32,812 nucleotides of DNA from CAZVAP01 sp964625125 (GTDB taxonomy: Bacteria > Patescibacteriota > Gracilibacteria > Absconditabacterales > Absconditicoccaceae), in assembly GCA_964625125.1 (NCBI GenBank), contig CAZVAP010000004.1, positions 1 to 32,812 of the forward strand, given 5' to 3'. The translations under genes and the position numbers were made by a program. Each line of letters opens with the position of its first letter. The first letter of the stretch is position 1. This document shows, one piece after another, positions 1 through 10,545 of this stretch. The notes under the pieces are model-generated. The model was not told where the DNA came from and did no database searches. It worked only from the letters and a program-made list of their open reading frames with translations.

Positions 1-183
1 CCCATTTCCTCCATCAATCTTAACTTTCTGATTCCCACTTGGTGTCCCATCAGATGTTATTATCAAACTTTTCAAATATAAAACTGCATTGTCTAAATTT
101 GTATTTATTGTTAAACCATAGGCTAATCATCATATCAATACTCATGATATTATTAATCATATATTTTTTATTGAGTTCTTCAT
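1..183 (-). CDS. Membrane-anchored or secreted protein, N-terminal part (runs off the window)
   Basis: The 61 visible residues start at ATG 183-181 (MKNSIKNIG...) and continue past the window edge without a stop. Residues 8-23 (GLIISGVLIGGLAYG, with several Gly from TGA) form one hydrophobic segment, either a signal peptide or a membrane anchor. The exported part then begins TINTNLDNAVLYLKS and goes on to a Gly/Asp/Ser-rich stretch (SDGTPSGNQKVKIDGGNG). It lies 21 bp downstream of the 531-residue secreted protein on the same strand, so co-transcription is likely. The short hydrophobic N-terminus recalls pilin-like or tail-fibre-like surface proteins, but too little is visible to name a family. 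Confidence 0.65.
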
Positions 184-204
184 TTATCTTTTTTACAATA
201 TAAA

Positions 205-1800
205 TTATTTCAATAATACACTATTATAACTTTTCTTTATTAATATCAAGCTCTTTTCTCTATATTTATCATTTCTTCAATTACATTTTACTCCATCACT
301 TCATATTCATCATTCTTTACAATACCAATTAAATATACTACTTAATGATATTTTATCTTTATCTGTTATTCACACTACTTTATCTACATATCTTACCCTA
401 CTTTCATTTGGAACTCATATTGTATTTAAACTTAATATACTTCATTTTATATACATTTTATGTCTAAAGTTGGTTATTCATCATCCATCTTTACCTCATA
501 GCAAACCATTTATTACATATACTCATTTTATTACTGCTCAACTTGTTACCTCTCATACATTTACTTCTTCTCCATTTCAATCTAATTTTACCAAGTCTAT
601 ATCATTTGATATTAACATATTACCTCAATCCATATACACTTCCATATATCATTTACCTCTCATTGATTTATTTATACTTAAATTTACTCCTTTTCATAAT
701 ACCAATATTTTATGTCCATCTTTTGATACATCATAATTTATATTTACTGTTATTGGATCATCTCATACATTTCTTATACACTCTATTTTAGGTAGCTTAC
801 TATTATTATCAAAAGTTTCACCTGTACTTATATCATCCCATCTTCATCTACATATTTCATATGCTTTCTTTCTTACCATTGATTTTACTTTTCATATATT
901 TATTTGGCTATTTAAAATTGATATTGTTCCTCTTTTTTGATTTGATACACTACTTCCTCTTTTTATACCTAGCATACTTAATATCTCATTTTTATTATTT
1001 TCTATATTACTTCTTGATATTATACTTATTCACCCATTTACTGCTATCTTTCATAAGTTCATTATTCCTTCTGTTAAACTAAACACCTTTCATCCTATAT
1101 TTACTTTATTTCATCTCACTAAAGTAATTCAATTATTTTTTATTCACTTTAAACTAGATTTAATATCTCATACCTTTACTCATCACATCTGTACTCATAT
1201 TATTCATACTCATCATATGTTACTATCTATATATCATACTAGTTTTAATCAATTTATGTACCTTAAACTATTTACATATCAATCTTCAAATTTAATTTTA
1301 TTATTTTCTCAATTATACACAAATCACCCATATAAACTTATCTCATCATTATTAGTACTATCTTTCCAATTTCACCAACCTATTACTGCATCTGACAAAA
1401 TCCCTTCTCAAACACAATTTGTATATAATCAACCTGTAAAATTTACTTTTCTATTTCTATCTATTGAATTTAAATAATTTTCATTATCCATACTTATTCA
1501 TAATGCTACTGGTTTATATAACAAATCGATATAATATCACTTTAATTGGCTGTTACATTTTATTCTATATGTTTTATGATTATAATTATATATTATTTCC
1601 TCTGGAGCTGATAATTCTTCCTTTCTTGTTATTATTAAAAATCATTTTCCTTTTTGAGGATTATTTTCTTTTCAATTTAAGTAATTTATCTCAACCACAT
1701 TATTTTTAAATATATCATCTAACCAATTCATTATTATATCTTCTCAATATACCCATTGAATTCATCATATTATCATTAATAACAACAATATCTTTTTCAT
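205..1800 (-). CDS. Secreted protein of unknown function (531 aa), Gly- and Ile-rich
   Basis: The frame is open from ATG 1800 to TAA 205 only if TGA is Gly. A signal peptide is visible (MKKILLLLMIIGGIQWVYG, likely cut before ED), so the product is probably exported. The mature part has scattered Cys, many polar residues and recurring Gly-hydrophobic stretches such as GGVGIIGVQMGG, suggesting beta-rich structure. I recognise no domain. Ile is coded mostly by ATA and Gly mostly by TGA, so the sense strand is very purine-rich and the + strand almost lacks G. That makes several + strand ORFs appear at 470-1709, which are shadows. The next gene (start 183) follows after 21 bp, so the two probably form an operon. 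Confidence 0.8.
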
Positions 1801-1837
1801 TTTTGTCTATAAGTGTTTAAATAATTTTCAATTTAAT

Positions 1838-1864
1838 TTTATAGAAAGTTTTATCATAATTCAA
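1838..1864 (-). promoter_or_regulatory. Possible promoter for the 531-aa secreted protein gene
   Basis: On the minus strand a TTGAAT box (1864-1859) is followed after 15 bp by TATAAA (1843-1838), about 40 bp upstream of the start codon and just past the upstream gene's terminator. AT-richness makes chance matches easy, so confidence is low. Confidence 0.35.
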
Positions 1865-1895
1865 GTATTTTTCCTATTATCTTACATAATCTAAA

Positions 1896-1919
1896 AATCC
1901 TCCCTAAAATAGGAGGATT
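1896..1919 (-). terminator. Rho-independent terminator of the TraG/VirD4-like gene
   Basis: A perfect 8-bp stem (AATCCTCC at 1896-1903, GGAGGATT at 1912-1919) encloses an 8-nt loop. On the minus strand it is followed by a run of T. It sits 14 bp past the TAA of the ATPase gene (1933) and is the most GC-rich hairpin in the first 2 kb. Confidence 0.75.
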
Positions 1920-1932
1920 CATAATTTCTAAA

Positions 1933-4900
1933 TTAATCTATATCTTCAAAATCTTCATCTTCATCATCAATATCTGCCATACCCAATCTTGCCACAATTT
2001 CTTCATTTACAAATTTTACATCTCTTCAATATTTTTTAGCTGAATATTCTTTTAGTATCTCTCAAATTTTAGGATTTTCATAATCCTTAGACCGAATAGT
2101 AGATATATTAAATACTCTAGAAGTAGCATTATTTATATTCAGTTTTAAATAAGCTTTATAATTAGCAATTCATACAATATCTTGAGCTGACAATACTGGA
2201 GCATATTCTTTTTCTAAAAATTCAGCATCAGGAGCACCTACTTTAAATGATTGGATTGTTCATGTATTACCAAACACTGCATCTTTAACAGAATTTTTAC
2301 CACCTGATTTTTCTCAAATATTATTTCAAGCTCATCATTCAAGCTGAGCAATATATTGGTGAGCCATTATAAGTGCTAACCTGTATTTTCTGGCTTCTGA
2401 CAAGATATCTGCAAAAGTTCAAGATACAAAATTTTGGAACTCATCTACATAAAGATAAAAATCCTTTCTTTCTTCTTCTGGAATATCAGCTCTAGACATA
2501 GCAGCATTATAAATTTGACTAACTATAATCATTCAAAGCAATTGAGCATTTAATTCTCAAATTCTACCCTTTGATAAGTTAATCAAAATAATTTTTTGAC
2601 TATCCATTGCTTCTCTAAACTTAAAAGCAGATTTAGTCTGACCAATAATATTTCTAATAAGACTGTTTGTATTAAATGAAACAAATTTAGAAGTAAAATA
2701 TGGAATAATTTCTTGTTTTTCCCTCTCACCCATAGCATTATATGTTTTTTCCCAAAATGCTCTAACTGTAGGATTTTTAACTTTAGCTACTTTATATTCT
2801 CTATAAGCATCATCAGTAAATAATCTTGGAACATCAAGTAAAGTAGCTCATTCCTCTAAATCCTCTAGTAAAGTTAAAGAACCATATTTAAAATATTCTT
2901 GAATTCTAGGACCAAATATTTCTGGACCAAACATTTTTAAGAAAATTTCTGTTGCATCATTTACTACTCTATCTGCCTGATTTGGAGAATCAATATCATA
3001 CAAATTTAATCACATAGGCCTTTCTGCATTTCAAGCATCAAAATAAATAACATCTTTTGCTCTCTCTTTTGGCACATATTTAATAATATCTTCCACTAAA
3101 TCTCAGTGAGGATCAATTACACACAAACCATCTCAATTCCAAATATCTTGCCTTGCTAAGAAACTAATGAATACAGATTTACCTCAACCTGATTTACCTA
3201 TAATATAATGATGCCTTGTTCTATCATTTCTTTTAATAAACACCGGTTTATATTGATTTTTATAAACAGAAATACCCAATAAAACTCAATCCTTATATAG
3301 CTTAATACCAGTTTTTCTTTCAGTAATAACTTTTTCTTCTCAAGTTTTTTCATCTTTAATAACTTTTTCTACAAGCTTTTGTCATATATTTGGATGTCTT
3401 GAGTTTTCAAAAATCTTAGAAAGATCTCATCATTTATATGATTCAGCTATGATACCAGTAATAACTCTTCAATTTTCTTCTTTTGGAACAGGTAAGTTTT
3501 TAGGAGGTTCACACATTTTATAATCTGCCCGGACAATAGCAGGAGACCTGTTAAAAACACCATCTGGGAAATGAAATAAACTAGCTAATTCATTAATGGT
3601 AAAAACATTAGTTTTAGTAAAAAAACCGATTAATGAAAAACTAACTGCAAATTTCCACAAAGGCTCAAAAAACCATCAAAATAAATCTGCCATAACTTCA
3701 GGTTGATCTAATTCATTATTATACTCATCTTTATAAACAGTATAAGCTGATATTAAAGCATTAATATTTTCATCATTTCTATCCTTATAATTTGAACAAG
3801 AAACTAAAAACAAGCTGGATGAGAATGCAGGTTTTCAGGCCTCTTCTGCCATAGTATTTATAGCCTCTTCTTCTGCCTTAGTCATTCTAATAAATGCATC
3901 TCATTCACTAGCTCAAGGCTTCATATGTTTTATCATTTTATCAGAAGGCCCATTTATTATGAAACTCAATGGTTTTAAAATAACATCCTTAATACTAAAT
4001 TTTTGATCATAAGTAATTTCTCTTTTATAAAGCTTATCAGCCATTTGTTTAGCAAGTTTATTGAACTTATCTTTATAAGGCCTTAAACTCATTAAAATTG
4101 TAACTTGATCCTCATTGGAAATTTTAGATATACTATCCAGAATATTATTTATTGGATCATCTTCTAACTGCTTAAAAGTTCTAATAGGAAAAACATTATT
4201 TTTAATAGTTTTCATAGGCATTACAGAAATATATTTATGTTTATATGATAATGGTTCGAAATCCTCAATTTGCTCTATAATACAATCTGGGTATTGAGCA
4301 GAAATATTAGATTCTATAACTTTTTGATATTCAGGATAAGTACCTACTATAAAAAATAAAGAACCATCCTTATAGTAATAAGCTAAGTCAAATTTAGCTT
4401 TATCAAAAAAGAAAGTTAAAACATTATCCATTACAGATAATGAACCAATCTTATGTATTCCTCTATAAACTTGAGCCATTCTTCAAATTTTTTCTTTCAT
4501 ATCTTTTGCAATATCTTTTTCTCTTTCTCTATCAAGTTTTGTATCCAATCTTGGCATAATAACCTTCATATAAACCATTCTATGTTTATTGAATACATCA
4601 TACAAAAAAGAAAAGATATATCTAATAACTTTCCAAAAAACAATAATTAAAAATATAGCTACAATTGTAAGTCAAACAATTTTTGCATAATACAAAATCC
4701 CTAGATCAGAAGATGAAGTATGTTTAATTTCAGAAGTATGTTTAGTATTATTAGATCCATATTCATTTTCTACAAAATGCTTATCTATCTTTGTATTATC
4801 AATCTGAGAATCTACTTTTTCATAAGCAGCTGAATGTAAATTAAATTTATCAAGCTTTACATTTAAGTTTTTAATTAGATTATCTACATCATTATATTTT

Positions 4901-5055
4901 GATTTTAATATTTTATAGCAAATAATCTTAACTTTTGATTGAGGGAAAGCACTAGAAAAAATATCAAATAAATCATTTTTTTTAACTTGAGTAAATCAAT
5001 TCATTTTTAGATATTCCAATAATCTTTTTTCACAAAATTGAGAATTTATAGGCAT
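1933..5055 (-). CDS. TraG/VirD4-like conjugation (type IV secretion) ATPase, membrane-anchored, 1040 aa
   Basis: The product is a predicted DNA-translocating ATPase of the type IV secretion coupling-protein / TraG-TraD superfamily. A single strongly hydrophobic segment lies at residues about 126-145 (IVGLTIVAIFLIIVFWKVI), so the C-terminal ATPase part should be cytoplasmic. Walker A is GKSGGGKSVF at about residues 620-629, where one of the P-loop glycines is a TGA codon. A conserved VIDPHGDLVEDI segment follows. The Walker B-like FYLYVDEFQNF lies at about 866-876, then SEARKYRLALIMAHQYIAQL, typical of the TraG/TraD C-terminal domain. The tail is acidic (DDEDEDFEDID). Start ATG 5055 is the first after an upstream stop. 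No relaxase or other T4SS gene is in the window. Such stand-alone genes are common in CPR genomes, where the substrate (DNA or protein) is unknown. Confidence 0.88.
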
Positions 5056-5073
5056 TTTATTTTTATTTTTTCT

Positions 5074-5112
5074 AAAATAAACTTATATAATTTTACTTAA
5101 GAAGTTTATTTT
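5074..5112. repeat. 11-bp perfect inverted repeat in the divergent intergenic region
   Basis: AAAATAAACTT (5074-5084) is mirrored by AAGTTTATTTT (5102-5112), 17 bp apart. The arms flank the predicted -10 box of the leftward ATPase gene, and the right arm lies in its promoter spacer. It could be a regulator's operator or a 5'-leader hairpin. Confidence 0.6.
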
Positions 5113-5117
5113 GTCAA
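5090..5117 (-). promoter_or_regulatory. Promoter of the TraG/VirD4-like gene
   Basis: The minus strand carries a consensus TTGACA (5117-5112), a 16-bp spacer and TAAAAT (5095-5090), about 35 bp upstream of ATG 5055. It overlaps the inverted repeat at 5074-5112. Confidence 0.55.
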
Positions 5118-5121
5118 AAAC

Positions 5122-5149
5122 TTGTAAATAATTAGAAAAAATTTATTAT
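5122..5149 (+). promoter_or_regulatory. Promoter of the holA-trmH-tRNA-permease cluster
   Basis: TTGTAA (5122-5127), a 16-bp spacer and TATTAT (5144-5149) lie 32 bp upstream of the holA start. The spacing matches other candidate promoters in this window. Confidence 0.45.
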
Positions 5150-5181
5150 ACGTGTAAATTTTTATTTAACAAACAAAATTA

Positions 5182-6105
5182 ATGATTTTCCTCTTTACAT
5201 GAGAAGAAAAATTCTTACTTCATCAGCAATTAGAAAAATGGAAAAAAGCTTTTATACAAAAATATCCATGAAGTAATTTATTTAGTTTTTGAGAAGAAAA
5301 TTTTGATCCTGAAAAAATTGCTGTTGCTTGTGCTTGATGATGATTGTTTGATGAAAAAAAATTCATTATTATAAAATGAATACCAAAAGATAGCTTAACA
5401 AAAATACCTTCTAGTCAAATAGAAAAATTAGAAAAATTTTTTACAGAACATATAGACAATTTACCAAATGAAAATGTAATTGTTTTTATAAGCTACAAAC
5501 CTGATAAAAGAACAAAATTCTATAAATTTTTATCTCAAAAAGCAGAAGTAAAAGAATTTAAACCTTTAACTGAAAAACAATTAATAAAATTTATAACAGC
5601 AAATTATAAAATTAAAGAGCCATTAGCTAAATACATTATTGAAAGATTAGGAACAAATTTATACTTAATTCATAATGAAATAACAAAACTTTTAAAATTT
5701 ACTACAAATATAACAAAAGAAAATATTGATAAATACCTAATTAAAAATACCCAACAAGATACTTTTGAGCTTTTAGATAACTTAGATAATTCAAATAAAG
5801 CAATTAAAATTCTAGAAAATCTAGAAAAAAACCAAGAAGATTTGTTTAAAGTTTTATGACTATTATACTGGAATTTAAAAAACATAATTTTAATTAAAGA
5901 ACAACTTAGTATAGGAGAAAATTCAAAAAATATAGCTTCTAAATTAGGTATTCATCCATTTGTTGTAAACAAAATTATAAATAAAAACTATGATCTACAA
6001 AAAATAAGAAACATATTTTGAAATATACTAGAACTAGACTATAGTATAAAATCAGGTAAAATACCACTTGAGCTTTGATATTTATATCTAAAAAAAATAA
6101 TCTAA
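5182..6105 (+). CDS. holA: DNA polymerase III subunit delta
   Basis: This is the delta subunit of the clamp loader, which opens the beta sliding clamp at primed sites. The 307-residue product starts with the family's FTGEEKFLLHQQ segment (compare G-x-D/E-x-F-L in HolA) and, as expected for delta, has no Walker A. Other HolA features are the central Asp-rich VIVFISYKPDKRTKFYK region, the IIERLGTNLYLIHNEITKL helix and DTFELLDNL opening the collar domain (about residue 195), ending in IKSGKIPLELGYLYLKK. Length is a little under the usual 330-345. TGA is read as Gly at many sites, three in a row at about residues 51-53. Start ATG 5182 has no Shine-Dalgarno. The stop TAA abuts the trmH start with no gap, implying translational coupling. 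Confidence 0.88.
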
Positions 6106-6678
6106 ATGGTTACACAAAGAAGATTAGAAAAAATGAAGAAAGTTTTACAAACAAGACAATATGATTTAAGAATTTTTATGGATTATGTATATTCAGAACA
6201 CAATTTAGCAGCAATAATTAGAACAGCAGATGCAGTAAATGTATGAAAAGTATATTATAGACACCAGAAAAATATTAAAATAAACAAGGAAATAGCTATG
6301 AAAGTTGATAAACGAATGGAAATCGAAAATGTTAAAGATGTTGAAAATTTTTACAATAACATAAAACAACAATGATATCAAATAATTGCAACTATTCTTG
6401 ATAAAGATACAATAGACTTTAGAGAAGTAGATTATACAAAACCTACTCTGATAGTATTATGAAATGAAGTTGATTGAATATCAGATATCACTAAAAAATA
6501 TGCAGATAAAAAAGTAATAATTCCAATGTATTGAATGAGCCAAAGTTTAAATGTATCAGTTGCTAATGCAGTTATTTTATATGAAGCACAAAGACAAAGA
6601 CAATTAGCTTGAATGTATGATAAAATGCAAATACCACAAAATTTATATGAAGAAACATTAAAAAAATGGTTAAACTAA
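6106..6678 (+). CDS. trmH: tRNA (guanosine-2'-O)-methyltransferase, SpoU/TrmH family
   Basis: The product transfers a methyl group from SAM to the ribose 2'-OH of G18 in the tRNA D-loop, and should be cytosolic. All three SPOUT motifs are visible in 190 residues. Motif 1 is HNLAAIIRTADA at 32-43, with the catalytic Arg at 39. Motif 2 is LIVLGNEVDGIS at 115-126. Motif 3 is IPMYGMSQSLNVSVANA at 139-155. Several of their glycines are TGA codons. The N-terminal RRLEKMKKVLQTRQYDL and the C-terminal extension fit TrmH itself rather than RlmB or TrmL. It begins directly at the holA stop and ends one base before the tRNA-Arg gene, whose transcript could be its substrate. Confidence 0.92.
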
Positions 6679-6679
6679 A

Positions 6680-6753
6680 GGGGTTGTAGCTTAACTGGAT
6701 AAAGCCCCACCCTGCGAAGGTGGTGATTGCGGGTTCAAGTCCCGCCAACCCCA
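6680..6753 (+). tRNA. tRNA-Arg (anticodon GCG)
   Basis: A full cloverleaf is visible in 74 nt. The 7-bp acceptor pairs GGGGTTG with CAACCCC. The D arm is GCTT/AAGC with GG in the loop. The anticodon arm is CCACC-CTGCGAA-GGTGG, the variable loop TGATT and the T arm GCGGG-TTCAAGT-CCCGC, with A73. The anticodon GCG reads CGC and CGU (Arg). CCA is not encoded; A73 is followed by a run of T. It starts one base after trmH and is probably processed from that transcript. Bacteria normally use ACG (A34 edited to inosine) for this box, so GCG is unusual. Confidence 0.93.
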
Positions 6754-6778
6754 TTTTTAGATTAATATGTAAATATTT

Positions 6779-7888
6779 ATGCTTAAAAAAATCAAATACA
6801 TTCTTTTATCGGATAAATTATGGAAAAAAATTATTGCTTATGGATTACTAGCTTTAATTTTATATTTTTTTAGAAGTTTTGGTTTTATATTTTTACTAAC
6901 CTTCTTATTTTCATATATGTTTTTTTCTTTAGCTAAATTTTTAGCAAATCTCATTAAAAAATATATAAAATCAAATAAAAAAATTTTTCAGTTTTTAACT
7001 TCAATAAATTTTATAGCAACTTTACTTTACTTAATGTTTATAGCTACTTTTATATACTTTATATCAAGTTTAATTCCATTGCTAGTAAAAGAACTATCTC
7101 AATTAGGTAATCATTTACCTTTAGTATCCAAATATATTCAAACAATTTTATCTTCATTACAACAAGTTCAACATACTCAGCAAATAGTTTCTAATGATAT
7201 CAATAAGCTTATGAACGAAAAAAATATAGAAATAATCAGCAATATTATAAATCATCTAAAACATTTTTGAGGTGAAATTATGAAAGGAATTATAGCATTT
7301 ATATTAAGCTACTTTTTCCTAATTGATAGAGAAAAATTAAAAAAATATTTAGAATGAATTAAACAATCATCATTAAGCTTTTTGTATGAAGAATATGCAT
7401 TTTTATTCAAAAAAATAGCAAAATGATTTTTAATTATTTTTAAAGCTCAAACCAAAATAGCTATTGCAAACACATTTCTAACTTGGTTATGATTACATAT
7501 AATTTCATTTATAATAGGACAATCTATTCCATATTTAGGCTTATTAACTGCAATTGTTTTTATATTTAGTTTTATCCCAGTTTTATGAGTAATAATTTCT
7601 TCAATCCCTATTGCTTTAATAATATACAATCTAGCAGGATTTATAGGAGTAATTTATGTAATTATAATGATTTTAGTTATACACACATTTGAAGCTTATG
7701 TTTTAAATCCAAGATTTGTATCAGAAGAGATTGAATTACCTGTTAGCCTTACTTTACTTATTTTGCTAATTTGAGAAAATTTATTTTGACCAATAGGTTT
7801 ATTAATTTCAGTACCATTATTTTACATTTGTATAGAAATATTTAAAGAATTTGATAAATGAATAAATTCAAATTTAAAATGATTATAA
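6779..7888 (+). CDS. AI-2E transporter family (PerM/UPF0118) membrane protein
   Basis: This is an integral membrane protein of the AI-2E family permeases, whose members export varied substrates (autoinducer-2, ions and others), so the substrate cannot be inferred. The 369 residues have the family layout: two or three N-terminal helices, a helix near 80-100, a central soluble amphipathic region (about 100-160, QLGNHLPLVSKYIQ), then paired C-terminal helices. Family signatures are IPYLGLLTAIVFIFSFIPVLG, the NPRFVSEEIELPVSLTLLIL segment and a GPIGLLISVPLF end. Start ATG 6779 lies 25 bp after the tRNA. A bidirectional terminator follows the TAA. Confidence 0.87.
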
Positions 7889-7893
7889 AAAAA

Positions 7894-7913
7894 TAGAGCC
7901 TAATTAAGCTCTA
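7894..7913. terminator. Bidirectional rho-independent terminator
   Basis: The stem TAGAGC (7894-7899) / GCTCTA (7908-7913) has an 8-nt loop, with A-runs on the left and T-runs on the right, so it can work in both directions. It lies between the convergent permease (+, ends 7888) and lipoprotein (-, ends 7929) genes. Confidence 0.7.
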
Positions 7914-7928
7914 AATTTTCAATTATTT

Positions 7929-8570
7929 TTATTTTTGATTAAATAAGCTTTTACAATAATTTTGTACTTCTTTCTCCGGTAACTTATTACATACAGAAGG
8001 TTTTGTTATGATATGATTATAAATCATTTCTTGGATTTTTTTCTTTTTCATTTCAATAGCTATTGGATCAGTAGTAGGTTGTAAAAGATTCTTTCTTGTA
8101 ATTGAATATTTTGAGTAGTAATAAGATTTTTTTACTAGATTATGATATTCTACGGGAATTTTTTTTAATACTTCATTTAATGGAATTTTTTGTAAATTAA
8201 TACATTCGGCATAAGTTAACAAATCAGTTGTATGGCAATATTTTACATTTTTTGGAGCTAATTTAGGATCTTTTATAATTTGAGGTAATATTTTATTTTC
8301 AAAAATATATTTTTTTTTAGCTTCTCAAGTTAAATTAGCAATTACTTCATAATTTTGTTTTTGCTGCTGTAATTCTTGTTTCAATTTTTCCCCTGTAAAT
8401 CCTAATTGTACTAGCTCTTTTTTAATTTCTTTTAATTTTTCATTAGTATCAATAAGAGAATCATTGGAATTATTATAAGAATCTTGTATTTTTTTAGATT
8501 CAGAATTAGATGAACAACCTGCCAAAATTAAAAGTAAAGAAATTATTACAACTATAATCACTCTTTTCAT
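7929..8570 (-). CDS. Lipoprotein of unknown function, coiled-coil
   Basis: The 213-residue product has a clear lipoprotein signal: a basic start (MKR), a hydrophobic core and lipobox LAGC with Cys19 as the lipidated residue. It should therefore be anchored on the outer face of the membrane. A charged, heptad-like helical stretch follows (about 25-85, EKLKEIKKELVQLGFTGEKL). The C-terminal half has four Cys (CHTTDLLTYAEC... C... C). One in-frame TGA (8322-8324) splits it under the standard code; read as Gly it joins both halves. I recognise no family. It lies 23 bp downstream of the 627-aa secreted protein on the same strand, so they probably form an operon and may act together. Confidence 0.8.
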
Positions 8571-8593
8571 TAAATTTAAATTAAATACTAAAA

Positions 8594-10477
8594 TTATTTA
8601 TCACTTTTTATATAAATTCAATAACAACCTCACCAATTACACTTAACGTGAACTCTATTAAATTTTCTAATAGCTTTATTAACACATTTTATATAATTAT
8701 CATTATTCTTTTTCTTACATTCCTTAATCTTCTCTGCAATAGTGTTTCAGTCTTTTTCTTTTAAATAAATTCAGATTGGAGAATACCAATAAGACAATAA
8801 TCCTTTACTAAGATCTAATTTTTTAAAGTCTGCTTTTGAAGAATTTTTAAAAGATACTTGTAAATCTGTAAATGCCCGTTTATTATCATCCCAAATAAGT
8901 TCAATAGAAGAAATATCATCTGATTTAGTATTAAGTTTACTTGTATCAACTGAAATAATCAATCACTTTATTTTAACTCTTCCCTTATCTAAAATTTTAT
9001 ATTTACTAACATCAAAAACAGGCAATGTATCATAAGTATCATTATTATTATAATTATTTTTAGATTTTAACATATCAAGTAATTTTAGTTGAGCTTCAGA
9101 TATCAAAAATAATTTATTAGCATTCGATAAATTAGATAGTTTATTTTTTTGTATCTCATCTAATGATTTACTTACAATCTTTTTTAATAAATTTACTTGA
9201 TTACTTCTATTATTAGATTCTTGAACTTTTGAAATAATATTAAGTCAGTTAGTTCCTAAAGATAAATCATCCATTTCCCGATAAACATTAAAAATTCATC
9301 TTAAGTTCAATCATTCAGTTCAAATAGAACTTTTAATACTTTTTAAATTTTTAACTCTAAGACCTAATCAATATCATAAATTAATTAAATTAGGATCAGA
9401 TAAAGTAAATATATTATTAGCTACCAATTGTTTACATAATCCCTTAACTTGGGTTTTAACAAATACATCTGAAATAGAATTAATATGAGAAGGAGAGCAA
9501 GTAGATTTCATTTTGGAATAATAAGAAATAGCATAATCTATTATATTTTTTGAATTTTTATATAAAATGCCTTCTATTTCTTCCATTGTATAAGAATCAT
9601 ACTTATTAGTAATACTATGCTTAAATTTTATGTTATTTGAACAATCATTATCATTTAAACACTTATAAAGTCATAGTATAACATCTTGAGCTATTCAAAT
9701 ATCTTTTAAAGTAATTGCACCTGAAAATGCATCCTGAAAAGCCTTTTTATTAGAAAATTTTGAAAATTTATTTAACCAGTTGCTATAATCTTTAAAGCTA
9801 TTGTTTGCAAACATTCAAGTAAATAAAATATTTGGATTTGAAATTAAAATAGAATCTGATAAATTTGAAATTAATCAAAGTTGTAAAAATAAAACATCAA
9901 CAAAAGTAGGCTGATTATGTATTGACTTTCAAGCAACTAACTTTTCATGGATATCTCAAGCAGAAATTGTTGCAGTTGGATTCACTAAGCTTAACGGGAA
10001 TTCATCTTCAAAACTATTTTCTTTTTGAGAAATAGATTGGTAATTAATATCAACTGTATTTTTAATTAGTTCTTTTACTGGATTTGTAATAGGCTTACAT
10101 TCAAGTACAGCAAAATTATTATCATAGGATCAATTATTATATTGTCATAACACTAATGAAGAAACTCAACCCAAGTTTATAGTTATTATTTTTTCTTGAG
10201 TATAACCTGGGTTTGTTACTCATGCAATTTGTGTAATTAGTCAGTTTTTACATGTTATTTTAATATCTACATTTTTACCATATAAGGGTTTAGATAAATA
10301 ATTAGAACTAGGAATAAAAGGGTAGAGACTATTATTATTAGTTTTACTTATAGTATTTACTCCTTCATCTAGCATTACAGTATCACCTTCATTTATAGAG
10401 GTTATACTTACACTTTTGGCAAAGGAAACTCAACTTATAAGTAATAAACTTCATATTAAAAGTATGATTTTTTTCAT
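8594..10477 (-). CDS. Secreted protein of unknown function (627 aa)
   Basis: A signal peptide is evident (MKKIILLIGSLLLISGVSFA, likely cut before KS), so the product is exported. The N-terminal part of the mature chain reads like a beta-sandwich (SVSITSINEGDTVMLDEG, then ITCKNGLITQIAGVTNPG). After about residue 150 it becomes helical and polar. Pairs of Cys occur through the chain, especially near the C-terminus (CKKKNNDNYIKCVNKAI and CNGGCYG), suggesting disulfides. Many Gly are TGA. The start ATG 10477 follows a promoter-like sequence. I recognise no known domain beyond the possible N-terminal sandwich. Its neighbour downstream is the lipoprotein. Confidence 0.8.
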
Positions 10478-10510
10478 TTTTATTTGATTTAATTATAAAA
10501 ATTCACATAA

Positions 10511-10539
10511 ATTATATGGTTTATTTAAATATTTTTCAA
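10511..10539 (-). promoter_or_regulatory. Promoter of the 627-aa secreted protein / lipoprotein operon
   Basis: The minus strand has TTGAAA (10539-10534), a 17-bp spacer and a consensus TATAAT (10516-10511), about 34 bp before ATG 10477. The 68-bp gap is shared with the divergent Fic gene. Confidence 0.5.
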
Positions 10540-10545
10540 GCATAA

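Noticed and set aside
470..1709. Several + strand ORFs of 73-88 residues rich in Leu, Ile, His and Tyr
   Set aside because: They are antisense to the 531-aa secreted protein, which has a signal peptide and one continuous frame under code 25. The hydrophobic look comes from reading its purine-rich strand backwards.
7447..7629. Minus-strand 60-residue ORF inside the permease gene
   Set aside because: It is antisense to a well-supported AI-2E family frame and has no recognisable features.
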